Shown: one piece after another, positions 51,199 through 60,268 of the stretch
Position numbering within the stretch: position 1 is the first letter of the stretch
How the letters are laid out: each line of letters opens with the position of its first letter
From: an uncultured Rhodospirillales bacterium
GTDB lineage: Bacteria; Pseudomonadota; Alphaproteobacteria; Acetobacterales; Acetobacteraceae
NCBI GenBank assembly: GCA_903927465.1
Contig: CAIYMY010000020.1
Location: 24,887 to 88,886, forward strand
DNA length: 64,000 nt
Direction of reading: 5' to 3'
Program-made: the position numbers and the translations under genes
Notes under the pieces: generated by a model
Databases searched by the model: none
Seen by the model: only the letters and a program-made list of their open reading frames with translations
Told to the model about the DNA's origin: nothing

Positions 51199-51678
51199 TT
51201 ACGCCCTAAACCGCGCGAATTCCCGCGCCAAATCCTCATAAATCGCGCGCTTGAAGGCTACCGCCAGCGTGGGCAATTCGCCAAGCTGCGCCCAGCGCCA
51301 GGCATCGAATTCCGGATGTGGGTCAAGATCAAGCCGGATGTCAGAATCATCACCCAAAAAGCGCAGCGCGAACCATTTCTGCCTTTGCCCGCGATACTTG
51401 CCGCCCAAGGCCTTGCCGATCAGTTCCGCCGGCAGATCATAGAATAGCCAGCGCGGATGTTCGGCCAGGATCTCGGCCTTGGCGGTGCCGATTTCCTCCT
51501 CCAATTCGCGGAAGACGGCAATGGCGGGGTCCTCACCCGCATCCATCCCGCCTTGCGGCAATTGCCAGCCGCAAGCCGCGCCTTCCGCATTGGGCAGATC
51601 AGCGCGCCGCGCCACCAGCACCTGGCCCGCCGCATTAAACAGCAGCGCGCCGACATTATCGCGATACGGCAGCGTCAT
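51199..51678 (-). CDS. rppH: RNA pyrophosphohydrolase (Nudix)
   Basis: A 159-aa Nudix hydrolase that removes pyrophosphate from 5'-triphosphorylated RNA and starts mRNA decay, and in this group may also cleave dinucleoside polyphosphates. The Nudix box is complete: GGMDAGEDPAIAVFRELEEE followed by IG (about 43-64). PYRDNVGALLFNAAGQVLVA and KYRGQRQKWFALRF are typical RppH. Its ATG overlaps the deacetylase stop (ATGA), so it ends the envelope operon. Confidence 0.93.
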   Translation of the reverse strand: MTLPYRDNVGALLFNAAGQVLVARRADLPNAEGAACGWQLPQGGMDAGEDPAIAVFRELEEEIGTAKAEILAEHPRWLFYDLPAELIGKALGGKYRGQRQKWFALRFLGDDSDIRLDLDPHPEFDAWRWAQLGELPTLAVAFKRAIYEDLAREFARFRA

Positions 51679-52907
51679 TGCGGGCGGGTTTCGCTTGGCT
51701 CCGGCGGGCGGCGGATCAGGACCGTCACAGGCGCCAGCACCACACCGCGGCGTTCAAGCCCTGCCGCCCAAGCCACCAGCCGATCCACCACCACCGGTGT
51801 CGCTGCATGCGCCAAGCCGAGCGCCGAACCGCGCGCCTTCGCAATCGCCTCCAACTCACCAAGGCGTCTTTCGATTTCGCTCCGGGTTGCCGGTTCATCC
51901 AGGATCACATCCACCGAACGGCCCCAGGCACGGGCCGGGCCGGCGACACCCGGGCGGGCATCCACAAATAACAGCCCGCGATTGCGGAGCGATTCCTGCA
52001 GCGCCAGATAGCTTTGCTCCATGGCGGCAAAGCGTTCTCCGCGCATGCCACCCACCACGCCGATAGTGCCGACATAGCCCGGAAAGCGCGACAGCACCCA
52101 TTCCAGATTGGCCAAGTTCTCGGGCGCCGAACGCCCGGTCAGCAAAGCGCGATTGCCGGGGTCATTCAGCGGATACCCGGCAGGTTCCAGCGGCAGGCCG
52201 ATCAGCGTTTCAGCCCCCTTGGCGCGCAGGCGTTCCGCCACCTGGGCCGCGCGCGGCGCATAAGGCGAAATGGCGAAGGTCACGGATGGCGGCAGGCGGC
52301 GGATCGCGTCTTCCGTTTGCGCATTGGAAATGCCGAGATCGGCCACGATGATGCCCACGCGCGGGCGGGTATCCTGCCGGTCAAATTGCCCGGCATAGGC
52401 ACGGATGGAGGTGCGACCATCAGTACCCACGCGCGGAAGCGCGCCAAAACGCCCTTGCTCCAGCAGGGCAGGATCAGGCGCGGGGATGGGCCGTGCGGCG
52501 GGAAAATCAGGGGCCACGACAGGCACATCAAGCGGCGGCGGCGCAGGGGCCGCGGGCGTTTGCGCGGATGCCTCGTCCGCTGGCGGGGGCGGCGGCTCCA
52601 CCACCACTGGCGCTGGCACTACCACCTGGGCCGATGACGGGGCAGACGTTGGATCGGGCGTCGCTGCGGGCGGGGCTGGGGTTTCGGCCACGGGCGCGGC
52701 CACGGTCGCGGGCGGCTCCTCCGCAGCCGGGGACTGCGCCAAAGCTTCCGGCGCTTGCGGTGCCTCAGCCACGGTTTCGAGCGGCTCCGGCGGGACCAAG
52801 CGGTCAAGCCAAAGGGCAGCACCGCCCATTAACAGCAGCACCAGCACCCAGAAAAGGCCAAGCCCTCGCCAGCCGGCGAAAACCCGGCGCGGCAATCCTT
52901 CTGCCAT
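51675..52907 (-). CDS. Divergent polysaccharide deacetylase family protein
   Basis: A 410-aa inner-membrane-anchored periplasmic protein. One transmembrane helix (GLFWVLVLLLMGGAALWLD, about 16-34) leads into a long Pro/Ala-rich linker (about 40-150), then a YibQ-like divergent deacetylase domain: PRVGIIVADLGISNAQTEDA, VTFAISPYAP, LIGLPLEPAGYP and GLLFVDARPGV. The metal/catalytic Asp-His set of active deacetylases is only partly visible. In many bacteria this gene accompanies CtpA and EnvC in cell-wall processing, as here. Confidence 0.88.
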   Translation of the reverse strand: MAEGLPRRVFAGWRGLGLFWVLVLLLMGGAALWLDRLVPPEPLETVAEAPQAPEALAQSPAAEEPPATVAAPVAETPAPPAATPDPTSAPSSAQVVVPAPVVVEPPPPPADEASAQTPAAPAPPPLDVPVVAPDFPAARPIPAPDPALLEQGRFGALPRVGTDGRTSIRAYAGQFDRQDTRPRVGIIVADLGISNAQTEDAIRRLPPSVTFAISPYAPRAAQVAERLRAKGAETLIGLPLEPAGYPLNDPGNRALLTGRSAPENLANLEWVLSRFPGYVGTIGVVGGMRGERFAAMEQSYLALQESLRNRGLLFVDARPGVAGPARAWGRSVDVILDEPATRSEIERRLGELEAIAKARGSALGLAHAATPVVVDRLVAWAAGLERRGVVLAPVTVLIRRPPEPSETRPQ

Positions 52908-52914
52908 TACATCC

Positions 52915-54285
52915 TCAGCGTTGCCCGCCGCGTGGCGCCGAAGCCATGCCGCGCAACAGTATCAAAGCCTGTTGAAGTTGATGATCCGTTTCCGGCTTGG
53001 TCGGATCAAAAGCCGGGGCGCCTTCTACAGGCTGGCGCACCACACGCTCCACCAGGCCTGCCGGTAGGTTGAGCGGCGGCGGCGGGATGGGGGCACGGGT
53101 TTCCGCCTGACCATCATTCCTGAGCGAACGGCGCAAATCCGCTTCCCGGTCGCGCTGCTGCTGCCCGACACTGGTTTCTTCCCGCGTCGCCAGCACTTCG
53201 ATATCAGGTTCAATCCCGGTGCCCTGGATGGAGCGGCCCGAAGGTGTGTAGTAGCGCGCCGTGGTCAGGCGAATGGCACCATTCCCCGGGATTGGCATCA
53301 CGGTCTGCACGCTGCCCTTGCCGAAGGATTTCACGCCAACCACCACAGCGCGGCGATGATCCTGCAAAGCGCCGGCAACGATTTCACTCGCACTCGCGCT
53401 GCCGCTATTGATCAGAACGACAATCGGCAGCCCATCGGCGATATCGCCGGCCTTCGCGTTCCAACGCTGCGCATCTTCCTGGCGGCGAGAGCGGGTCGAG
53501 ACAATCTCTCCCTGGTTCAGGAAATCATCGGAAACTTGCACAGCCTGATCGAGCAACCCACCCGGATTGTTCCGCAAATCAAGAATCAGGCCCTTAAGCC
53601 CGCCCTGCGCCTGTTGCTTTAATTGCTGCAAAGCGCGGCGCAGCCCGGCTTCCGTCTGCTCATTGAAGGATGTGATGCGCACATAGCCCAAATTGCCATC
53701 TTCCAGACGGAAGCGGACAACTTGCGGGCGAATGACATCGCGCGTCAGCGTCAGTTCTATGGGACGTTCCGTGCCCTGGCGACGAATGGTGATTTTTATC
53801 TGCGTGTTGCGCTGGCCGCGCATCTGTTCCACGGCTTCCTGCAGCGTCAGGCCCTGCACGGATGTGCCATTCAGATGCGTGATGAAATCGCCAGGACGGA
53901 TGCCGGCGCGCGCTGCGGGGGTTTCGTCAATCGGGCTGATAACCTTGATATAGCCGCCTTCCTGCGTCACTTCGATGCCAAGCCCACCGAATTCGCCGCG
54001 GGTCTGGGTTTGCATGTCCCGGAAGCTGCGCTGGTTCAAATAGGATGACTGCGGGTCAAGGCTGGACAGCATGCCCTGGATCGCGTTTTCGATCGCGTCC
54101 CGGTCATTCACCGGTTCCACATATTCGGCACGCACCCGTTCAAACACATCGCCGAACAGGTTGAGCAGCCGATAGGTCTCTGCCCGGCCACCTTCCTGCG
54201 CCCAGGCAGCGACCATGGGGCCCACCACCACGCCGGCAGCAAAGGCCGCGCCAATGCCCGCATAACGCAAAATTCCGCGCTTCAT
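52915..54285 (-). CDS. ctpA: S41-family C-terminal processing peptidase
   Basis: A 456-aa periplasmic serine peptidase. After an N-terminal signal/anchor (YAGIGAAFAAGVVVGPMVAA), a PDZ domain (about 80-165: GGYIKVISPIDETPAARAGI) precedes the S41 domain. The catalytic serine lies in INSGSASASEIVAGALQ and the lysine in GVKSFGKGSVQTVM. Start 54285 has AAGGGA about ten bases upstream; the 54345 start would add a stretch unlike the family. It probably trims envelope proteins or murein hydrolases. It lies downstream of envC and seven bases upstream of the deacetylase gene. Confidence 0.93.
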   Translation of the reverse strand: MKRGILRYAGIGAAFAAGVVVGPMVAAWAQEGGRAETYRLLNLFGDVFERVRAEYVEPVNDRDAIENAIQGMLSSLDPQSSYLNQRSFRDMQTQTRGEFGGLGIEVTQEGGYIKVISPIDETPAARAGIRPGDFITHLNGTSVQGLTLQEAVEQMRGQRNTQIKITIRRQGTERPIELTLTRDVIRPQVVRFRLEDGNLGYVRITSFNEQTEAGLRRALQQLKQQAQGGLKGLILDLRNNPGGLLDQAVQVSDDFLNQGEIVSTRSRRQEDAQRWNAKAGDIADGLPIVVLINSGSASASEIVAGALQDHRRAVVVGVKSFGKGSVQTVMPIPGNGAIRLTTARYYTPSGRSIQGTGIEPDIEVLATREETSVGQQQRDREADLRRSLRNDGQAETRAPIPPPPLNLPAGLVERVVRQPVEGAPAFDPTKPETDHQLQQALILLRGMASAPRGGQR

Positions 54286-54403
54286 GCGCCGCAATCCCTT
54301 CCACCATCCGACGAAAGGCGCCGGATTACACGTCAAGATAGTCATTCATCGCGCTTTGCGCGAGCGCAGAACGCATTTTGCCAGCGAAAAATCACGCAGG
54401 CGG

Positions 54404-55588
54404 CTATTCGGCCCCGCCAAGCCAGGGCGTCGGGTCCACCACCTGCCCATTGCGGCGCAACTCGACATAAAGCGCAGCGCGGCCATCCGGCCCCGCACCC
54501 AGCCGGCCCAGCGCTTCGCCGGCCAGCAGCGCCGCGCCCACTTCCGTGTCCAGGCGATCAAACCCGACCAGCACCACATGCAGCCCAGGGCCGCATTCCA
54601 GGATCACAATCTGCCCAAAGCGCCGGAAGAGGCCGGCGAAAACCGCGCGACCCGTACAGGGGCTGACCACCTGCGCCCCCGCTGAGGCCGCGAAGGTAAC
54701 CCCGCGGGCCAGCCCAGCTTCCCCCCTTTGGCCGAAGGCGATGCTGATGCGCCCATGCACCGGGGTGGGGCGAGCCGCAGCCGCTGGGGGCAATACGGGT
54801 TGGGCCGCCGCCACCGGGGTTGCCGGGCGTGCCTGGCGCGCTTCCTGCCGCGCCCGTGCCGCTGCCAAGGCTGCCTGCCGCGCCTGTTCGCGTTCCAGCG
54901 CCGTCAGCATTTCCTGGAGATCATTGGCGCGGGCGAGCGCTTCCTGCGCGCGCGCAGCCTCGGCCCTTTGGGTCGCGCGGGCTTCACGTTCACGCAGCCT
55001 GGTTTCAGTGATTTCCTCATCCAAGGCTGTGGCTGCCTGGCGGAGCTCTGCCTCGGCCGCCGCCACCACTGTTGCTTCCGCGGCGGCGATGCGCGCGCGG
55101 CGTTCGGCTTCAGCATTGGCCAGGCGCAGATCCTCGGCCTCGGCGCGGATTTGGCGCGCCATGCCTTGCAAGACCAAAAGCCCGCGCAGCGCCTCATCCG
55201 GCGCGGCGGGTTGGGCGAGCAGGGTTTCCGTTGGCCAAATGGCAAGCCGACGCATCGCCGGCATCATGGGTGCCAGGGCGGCGGCGCGGTTGGCCGCTTC
55301 GGCAAAAGCCTTTGCTGCTGCTGCTGCCGCCGCGGCTTGGCGCTGCTCCGCCTCATCCAAGGCGCGTTCGGCTTCCTGCACGCGCGCTGCCATGGCAACG
55401 CGTTGGCGCGCGAGGCCGCTTTCTTCGGCAGCCGCCGCTTCGGCTTCCCGTGCGGCGGCTTCAGAAGCGGCGCGGCTGGTCGCGGTGGCGCGGCGGGCTT
55501 CTTCCAGCGCTTCACGCGAAGGCTGCGCAAGGGCAAAGCCCGGCAGGGCCAGCAGGAAAAGCGCGAAAGCGACGCGCGCCTTAGCCAA
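54404..55588 (-). CDS. EnvC-like murein hydrolase activator with degenerate LytM domain
   Basis: A 394-aa exported protein: signal peptide (VAFALFLLALPGFALAQ), a long Ala/Glu/Arg-rich coiled coil (about 25-255), then a C-terminal M23/LytM-like domain (about 275-390). The zinc ligands expected in active M23 peptidases are missing: the HGNG-like site reads CGPG, and LHFE reads LYVE. EnvC-type proteins use such an inactive LytM domain to activate amidases during division. The start is TTG and overlaps the gpmI stop by eight bases; no ATG alternative exists. Confidence 0.87.
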   Translation of the reverse strand: MAKARVAFALFLLALPGFALAQPSREALEEARRATATSRAASEAAAREAEAAAAEESGLARQRVAMAARVQEAERALDEAEQRQAAAAAAAAKAFAEAANRAAALAPMMPAMRRLAIWPTETLLAQPAAPDEALRGLLVLQGMARQIRAEAEDLRLANAEAERRARIAAAEATVVAAAEAELRQAATALDEEITETRLREREARATQRAEAARAQEALARANDLQEMLTALEREQARQAALAAARARQEARQARPATPVAAAQPVLPPAAAARPTPVHGRISIAFGQRGEAGLARGVTFAASAGAQVVSPCTGRAVFAGLFRRFGQIVILECGPGLHVVLVGFDRLDTEVGAALLAGEALGRLGAGPDGRAALYVELRRNGQVVDPTPWLGGAE

Positions 55589-57119
55589 GCAGGGAATGCC
55601 CCGTCATGGCAGCGGGTTGCGGCAGGCCAAGCAAGCCCAGCAAGGTCGGCGCAATATCCGCCAGCCGCCCGTCCTTGATGGTCGCCCCTTGTGGGCCATT
55701 CATCAAAATGACCGGCACCACATTGGTGGTGTGTGCGGTATGCGGCCCGCCTGTCGCGGGGTCCTTCATCAATTCGGCATTGCCGTGATCGGCAATAACC
55801 AGCAGGCAGCCGCCCACTTCTTTAAGTGCGGCAACAATACGCCCAAGCCCGGTATCCACCGCTTCAACCGCGCGGGTTGCGGCGGCAAGGCTACCGGTAT
55901 GGCCCACCATATCGGCATTGGCGAAATTCAGCACAATCAGATCATGGGCGCGGCTGTTGATTGCCGCCACGGCTTTGTCGGTCAGCTCGGGCGCCGACAT
56001 CTCGGGCTTCAGATCATAGGTCGCGACATCCTTGGGCGATGGCACCATGATGCGTTCTTCGCCGGGATAGACCGCTTCTTCGCCACCATTCAGGAAGAAG
56101 GTGACATGGGGGTATTTTTCCGTCTCCGCCATGCGCAACTGCTTGAGGCCCGCACGCGCCACCACCTCACCAAGCTTATCCGCCATGGATTGCGGCGCGA
56201 AGGCGGTGGCGAGATGCGCATTCAGCGCGTCACTATATTCCGTAAGGCCGACAGCGGCAGCGAAGCGCGGCAGGCGCGCGCGCGCAAAACCATCGAAGAC
56301 GGGATCAAGAAGTGCTGTCAGAATCTCCCGCGCGCGATCGGCGCGGAAATTGAAGCAGAGAATGCCATCGCCATCCTTGATCCCGGCATAATCGCCAATG
56401 ACGCTGGCCGGGATGAATTCATCGGTCTTGTCGGCGGCATGGGCGGCCGAGATGGCGGCAGCGGCTGTTGGGGCGGATGCGCCCTTGGCTTCCACCATCG
56501 CTTGATAGGCTTGCACCACGCGATCCCAGCGCTTGTCGCGATCCATCGCAAAATACCGCCCGATGATGGTGACGATGCGCACGCCCGCAACACCATCCAG
56601 ATCTGCTTCAAAGCGCTTCAGATAATCGGGCGCCGCGCGCGGCGGCGTATCCCGCCCATCGGTGAAGCCGTGAATGGCGACAGGAATGCCCGCACCTGAA
56701 AGTAATTTCGCCAAAGCCACCGCCTGGTTCTGATGCGCATGCACCCCACCGGGGGAGAGCAAACCCATCAAATGGCAGGTGCCGCCCGAGGCTTTCAGCT
56801 TCGCGATCAACCCCGTGATTGCCGGCAATTGCGCGAAGGACCCATCGGCAATGGCGGCATCAATGCGCGGTAGATCCTGCATCACCACGCGCCCAGCGCC
56901 GATATTGAGGTGCCCGACCTCAGAATTGCCCATCTGCCCAACCGGCAGGCCAACATCCTGGCCGGAGGTCTTCAGGAAAGCATGCGGGCAGGCCGCCCAA
57001 AGCGCATCGAAACTTGGGGCTTTCGCCTGGCGCACGGCGTTGTCGGCACTCTCCTCCCGCCAGCCCCAGCCATCCAGAATGACCAGCATCACGGGGCGCG
57101 GCAGTGCGGCGGCTTGCAT
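55581..57119 (-). CDS. gpmI: 2,3-bisphosphoglycerate-independent phosphoglycerate mutase
   Basis: A 512-aa manganese-dependent glycolytic enzyme interconverting 3- and 2-phosphoglycerate. VILDGWGWREE holds the first metal Asp, GQMGNSEVGHLNIGAGRVV contains the phospho-serine, and NFRADRAREI and LNFANADMVGHTG with VIADHGNAE carry the remaining metal ligands. Start 57119 is an ATG with GGAG nine bases upstream; the longer form would need TTG. The linkage gpmI-envC-ctpA is typical of alphaproteobacteria. Confidence 0.95.
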   Translation of the reverse strand: MQAAALPRPVMLVILDGWGWREESADNAVRQAKAPSFDALWAACPHAFLKTSGQDVGLPVGQMGNSEVGHLNIGAGRVVMQDLPRIDAAIADGSFAQLPAITGLIAKLKASGGTCHLMGLLSPGGVHAHQNQAVALAKLLSGAGIPVAIHGFTDGRDTPPRAAPDYLKRFEADLDGVAGVRIVTIIGRYFAMDRDKRWDRVVQAYQAMVEAKGASAPTAAAAISAAHAADKTDEFIPASVIGDYAGIKDGDGILCFNFRADRAREILTALLDPVFDGFARARLPRFAAAVGLTEYSDALNAHLATAFAPQSMADKLGEVVARAGLKQLRMAETEKYPHVTFFLNGGEEAVYPGEERIMVPSPKDVATYDLKPEMSAPELTDKAVAAINSRAHDLIVLNFANADMVGHTGSLAAATRAVEAVDTGLGRIVAALKEVGGCLLVIADHGNAELMKDPATGGPHTAHTTNVVPVILMNGPQGATIKDGRLADIAPTLLGLLGLPQPAAMTGHSLLG

Positions 57120-57184
57120 GAAGGCGGGCTCCAATTCCTTTGAGGCTCGATTAGCGCCCCGGGTGGCTTTGGGGCAAGCGCGGA

Positions 57185-57871
57185 TCAGAAGGGCAGCAGC
57201 GCCGGCACGCCAAAGAAGCGCGCATGGAAATGCAGCACTACCGCCCAGCCAATCAGCGCCAGTACCGGCGCCAGCCAGCCGATTTCGCCCAGCACCAGCC
57301 GATTACGACCGGCCAATATGGCGCCGAAGGGCAGGATGGAGGTTTCAGCCCGTAGCTTCGCCGCCGCTTCCGGGCTGCGTGCCGCAAGCTTGCGATCAAT
57401 GGAAGGCATGCCCAAGAAAGCGCTGATGGCAAAGGTGCCGAAGAAGATCAGGCTCGCCACATCACCATTGCCGATCACATGCACCAAAGCCCAAAGCGCG
57501 AAGGACCAGAGCATGGGGTGGCGCGTAATGCGCTGGATGCCACGCACCTGCTGACCCGCCAGCACTTCTCCACCCACCGCTGTCGGGTTGCGCAAAAACC
57601 CCGCAGCGAAGAACAGGAAGGCCGGCAGCATGATGACGGCGAGCATTAGGCGAAGCCAGGCGGGCGCGGTCCAAAGGGGTATCGCGTCCGCAGCGCCTGA
57701 AGCGCGCGCGAGCAAAACCAGCGCAAGGACGGAAAGCACCGCGTAGAAAATGCGAAAGCCATTTTCCCCGAGCTTGCCGACCAACCGCGTGCGGATATCG
57801 CTGCCCGCGAGACCATTATGTGTCGCGATCCAAAATGCCGCTGCCAGTAGCAGGGGGAAGATGTCTTGCAT
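57185..57871 (-). CDS. NnrU-family membrane protein
   Basis: A 228-aa inner-membrane protein with about six helices. The conserved NnrU/isoprenylcysteine-methyltransferase-like core is visible as RGIQRITRHPMLWSFALWAL followed by HVIGNGDVASLIFFGTFAI. NnrU is linked to denitrification in some bacteria and to isoprenoid/carotenoid chemistry in others; no nitrogen-oxide gene is close here, so the role is open. It follows the tartrate dehydratase gene by four bases, suggesting co-transcription. Confidence 0.87.
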   Translation of the reverse strand: MQDIFPLLLAAAFWIATHNGLAGSDIRTRLVGKLGENGFRIFYAVLSVLALVLLARASGAADAIPLWTAPAWLRLMLAVIMLPAFLFFAAGFLRNPTAVGGEVLAGQQVRGIQRITRHPMLWSFALWALVHVIGNGDVASLIFFGTFAISAFLGMPSIDRKLAARSPEAAAKLRAETSILPFGAILAGRNRLVLGEIGWLAPVLALIGWAVVLHFHARFFGVPALLPF

Positions 57872-57875
57872 GGGG

Positions 57876-59054
57876 TCAGAGATCCTTCAACACAGCCCAA
57901 AGCGCCGATTTCGCCTCAAACCCAATCCCCGGAATATCGGGCATCTTGATCCGCCCATCTACCACTGGCGTAGAATCGGCGAAACCACCGAAGGGCGCAA
58001 AGACCTCCGGGTAGCTTTCATTGCCGCCAAGCCCAAGGCCAACCGCGATATTCAACGCGAATTGATGCCCGCCATGCGGCACGCAACGCCGGGGCGACCA
58101 ACCATGACGCACCAGCATGTCAAGCGTGCGCAGATATTCCACCAAGCCATAAGAAAGTGCCGGATCGAATTGCAGAATATCACGATCAGGCCTGAGCCCC
58201 CCATGGCGGATCAGATTGCGCGCATCCAGCATGGAAAACAGATTTTCGCCCGTCGCAATTGGCGGCATGTATTGTTCCGCCAAAGCGGCATGGGTTGAAT
58301 AATCCAGCGGATCGAGCGGTTCCTCATACCAGCGCAACCCAAAGGGCTGCAGCGCCGCGCCATAGGTCAACGCGGCATGCAGGCCAAAGCGACCATTCAC
58401 ATCCACGGCCAGGCGCGATCCATCACCGCCAAGCAGCTTCACCACTGCTTCAATGCGCGCCATGTCTTCGGCTAGCGCATCCTTGACCGATGTGCCCGGC
58501 GCACCACCGATTTTCATTTTCACCGTGGTGTAACCCATGCCAAGGTAGCGCTTCATTTCCTCAACCAAAGCATCCACGCCCTTGCCGGGGTAGTAATAGC
58601 CACCGGCAGCATAGACCCAGGCGCTGTCATCCGCCTTACTGCCGCGCAAGCGATCCGCCAGCAGCCGCCACAGCGGCACGCCTTCAAGCTTCGCTGCCGC
58701 GTCCCACAGCGCCATATCCAAGACGCCAACCGCGACCGAACGATCCCCATGCCCGCCCGGCTTTTCATTGCGCATCATCGCACCCCAGGCGCCGGCGGGG
58801 TTTAGGCCGCCTTCGCCACGCGCCAATTCAGCCTCGGTCGTGGCTTCCAGGCGGGGGATGAAGCGTTCCGCGAGCAAACCTGGCTGCGCATAACGGCCAT
58901 TGGAATTGAAGCCATAGCCCGTCGCTTTTTTGCCCGCGCCATCTTCCACCGTGATGGCAACAACACTCGCCGTCATTTTCGAAAAATCTATGTAGGCATT
59001 GGCGATGGCGCTGCTGATGGGCACCACGCCTTGGCGGATGGAAGTGATACGCAT
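57876..59054 (-). CDS. tarD: D(-)-tartrate dehydratase (enolase superfamily)
   Basis: A 392-aa enolase-superfamily dehydratase of the mandelate-racemase subgroup converting D-tartrate to oxaloacetate. ISSAIANAYIDFSKMTAS, GYGFNSNGRYAQ and GLGLGGNESYPEVF match Bradyrhizobium TarD. Catalytic Lys181 is in VKMKIGG and His327 in PHGGHQ; metal ligands are Asp218 (AVDVNGRF), Glu244 (WYEE) and Glu270 (ATGEN). Compared with TarD, an insertion of about eight residues follows KIGGAP. AGGAAACC precedes the ATG. It lies between hrcA and nnrU, away from other tartrate genes. Confidence 0.9.
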   Translation of the reverse strand: MRITSIRQGVVPISSAIANAYIDFSKMTASVVAITVEDGAGKKATGYGFNSNGRYAQPGLLAERFIPRLEATTEAELARGEGGLNPAGAWGAMMRNEKPGGHGDRSVAVGVLDMALWDAAAKLEGVPLWRLLADRLRGSKADDSAWVYAAGGYYYPGKGVDALVEEMKRYLGMGYTTVKMKIGGAPGTSVKDALAEDMARIEAVVKLLGGDGSRLAVDVNGRFGLHAALTYGAALQPFGLRWYEEPLDPLDYSTHAALAEQYMPPIATGENLFSMLDARNLIRHGGLRPDRDILQFDPALSYGLVEYLRTLDMLVRHGWSPRRCVPHGGHQFALNIAVGLGLGGNESYPEVFAPFGGFADSTPVVDGRIKMPDIPGIGFEAKSALWAVLKDL

Positions 59055-59074
59055 GGGGTTTCCTGTTTCGTATC

Positions 59075-59094
59075 GCGCGCGTTCAAGCGCGCGC
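59075..59094 (-). terminator. GC-rich hairpin between hrcA and tarD
   Basis: GCGCGCG (59075-59081) pairs with CGCGCGC (59088-59094) around a six-base loop, directly after the hrcA stop. No U-tract follows, so it may attenuate rather than terminate. Confidence 0.35.
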
Positions 59095-59099
59095 CATGT

Positions 59100-60146
59100 T
59101 CAACCGAGCAATCTGCCAATAACGCGCGCGGTGTAATCCACCACCGGGATCACGCGCCCGTAATTGATGCGCGTCGGGCCGATCACGCCAATGGCGCCCA
59201 CGATCTTTTCCTGCCCATTGCGGAAAGGGGCGACCACCACGGAAAGCCCAGCGCTATCGAACAAACCACTCTCCGCGCCAATGAAAATCTGCACGCCTTC
59301 GCCGCGTTGCGCCAATTCCAGCAGGCGCAGCATGGTTTCCTGCGCTTCCAGCCTTTCGAACAACCGCTGGATTTCCTGCACCTGCGCCGCCTGATCAAGG
59401 TTCTGCAACAAGCGCGACTGACCGCGCAGAATAAGTGACCCGCCACCGCCGCCAGACCAGGTAGCAAGCCCGGCTGAGATCACCTGCTGTGTCAGCTCAT
59501 CCAGCGCAGTGCGATCAGCCGCGATTTCCTCGGCCACCCTTGTGCGGGTTTCTTCCAGGGTGCGCCCGGCAAGGCGCGCATTCAGATAATTGGAGGCTTG
59601 GGTCAGCGCGGAAGGCGGCAACCCCGCCGGCACTTCAATGACGCGGTTTTCCACCTGGCCGCCTTCATGCACCAGCACCACCAGCGCCCGGCCCGGACCA
59701 AGCGCCACGAATTCAATATGGCGCACCGGGTTTTCGGTTTTAGGCGCCACCACCAGCCCCGCAGCGCCCGCGAGGCCCGAGAGCATTACCCCGGCTTCCG
59801 CCAGCGTTTCCTCCAAGGACCGGCCGGATGCCGAGCAGCGCGCCGCTATCGCATCCCGGTCTTCCTCACCAAGCGCGCCAAATTCCAGCAACCCATCCAC
59901 GAAAAGCCGCAGCCCGCGTTCGGTCGGCAGCCGCCCGGCCGAGGTATGCGGCGCGTAAAGCAGGCCCGCATCTTCCAAATCGGCCATGGCATTGCGGATC
60001 GTGGCGGGGGACAAGCCCAAAGGCAGCCGGCGAGACAAGGTGCGCGACCCCACGGGTTCGCCAGTCGCGACATAGGTTTCCACCAATTCGCGCAGAATCA
60101 ACGCCGAACGGCTATCCAGCCCAGCAGCGGAGTACAGCCCCGGCAT
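59100..60146 (-). CDS. hrcA: Heat-inducible transcription repressor HrcA
   Basis: HrcA represses groESL/dnaK-type heat-shock genes by binding CIRCE operators and is kept active by GroEL. The N-terminal winged helix reads LILRELVETYVATGEPVGSR (about 16-35), followed by RLPLGLSPATIRNAMADLED and SAGRLPTERGLRLFVDGLL. GAIGVIGPTRINYGRVIPVVDY forms the C-terminal domain. The 348-aa form from ATG 60146 has usual length; TTG 60227 or GTG 60170 would add an unlike leader. grpE, its common partner, is not adjacent. Confidence 0.93.
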   Translation of the reverse strand: MPGLYSAAGLDSRSALILRELVETYVATGEPVGSRTLSRRLPLGLSPATIRNAMADLEDAGLLYAPHTSAGRLPTERGLRLFVDGLLEFGALGEEDRDAIAARCSASGRSLEETLAEAGVMLSGLAGAAGLVVAPKTENPVRHIEFVALGPGRALVVLVHEGGQVENRVIEVPAGLPPSALTQASNYLNARLAGRTLEETRTRVAEEIAADRTALDELTQQVISAGLATWSGGGGGSLILRGQSRLLQNLDQAAQVQEIQRLFERLEAQETMLRLLELAQRGEGVQIFIGAESGLFDSAGLSVVVAPFRNGQEKIVGAIGVIGPTRINYGRVIPVVDYTARVIGRLLG

Positions 60147-60231
60147 GAGCTTCGCGGGCGTGTGGGTCACGGGTTTTGGTCCCGATTTGTCATGGGGCGA
60201 GTATGGGGCATGGGCCGGGCGCGTCAACGGG

Positions 60232-60258
60232 TTAGCAAGCAGGGTGGCCCTGTGCTAA
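60232..60258. promoter_or_regulatory. Degenerate CIRCE-like operator between hrcA and rph
   Basis: TTAGCAAGC-N9-CTGTGCTAA has the exact 9-9-9 architecture of CIRCE (TTAGCACTC-N9-GAGTGCTAA), with the outer six bases of each arm identical and the inner three mostly changed. The symmetric arms extend to GGTTAGCA (60230) and TGCTAACC (ending 60260). It lies between the divergent hrcA and rph starts, consistent with hrcA autoregulation. Confidence 0.55.
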
Positions 60259-60268
60259 CCGCGCGCCC

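Noticed and set aside
54546..56699. A 717-codon plus-strand open frame
   Set aside because: Antisense to envC and gpmI; the serine/arginine-rich product mirrors the alanine-rich coiled coil on the other strand.
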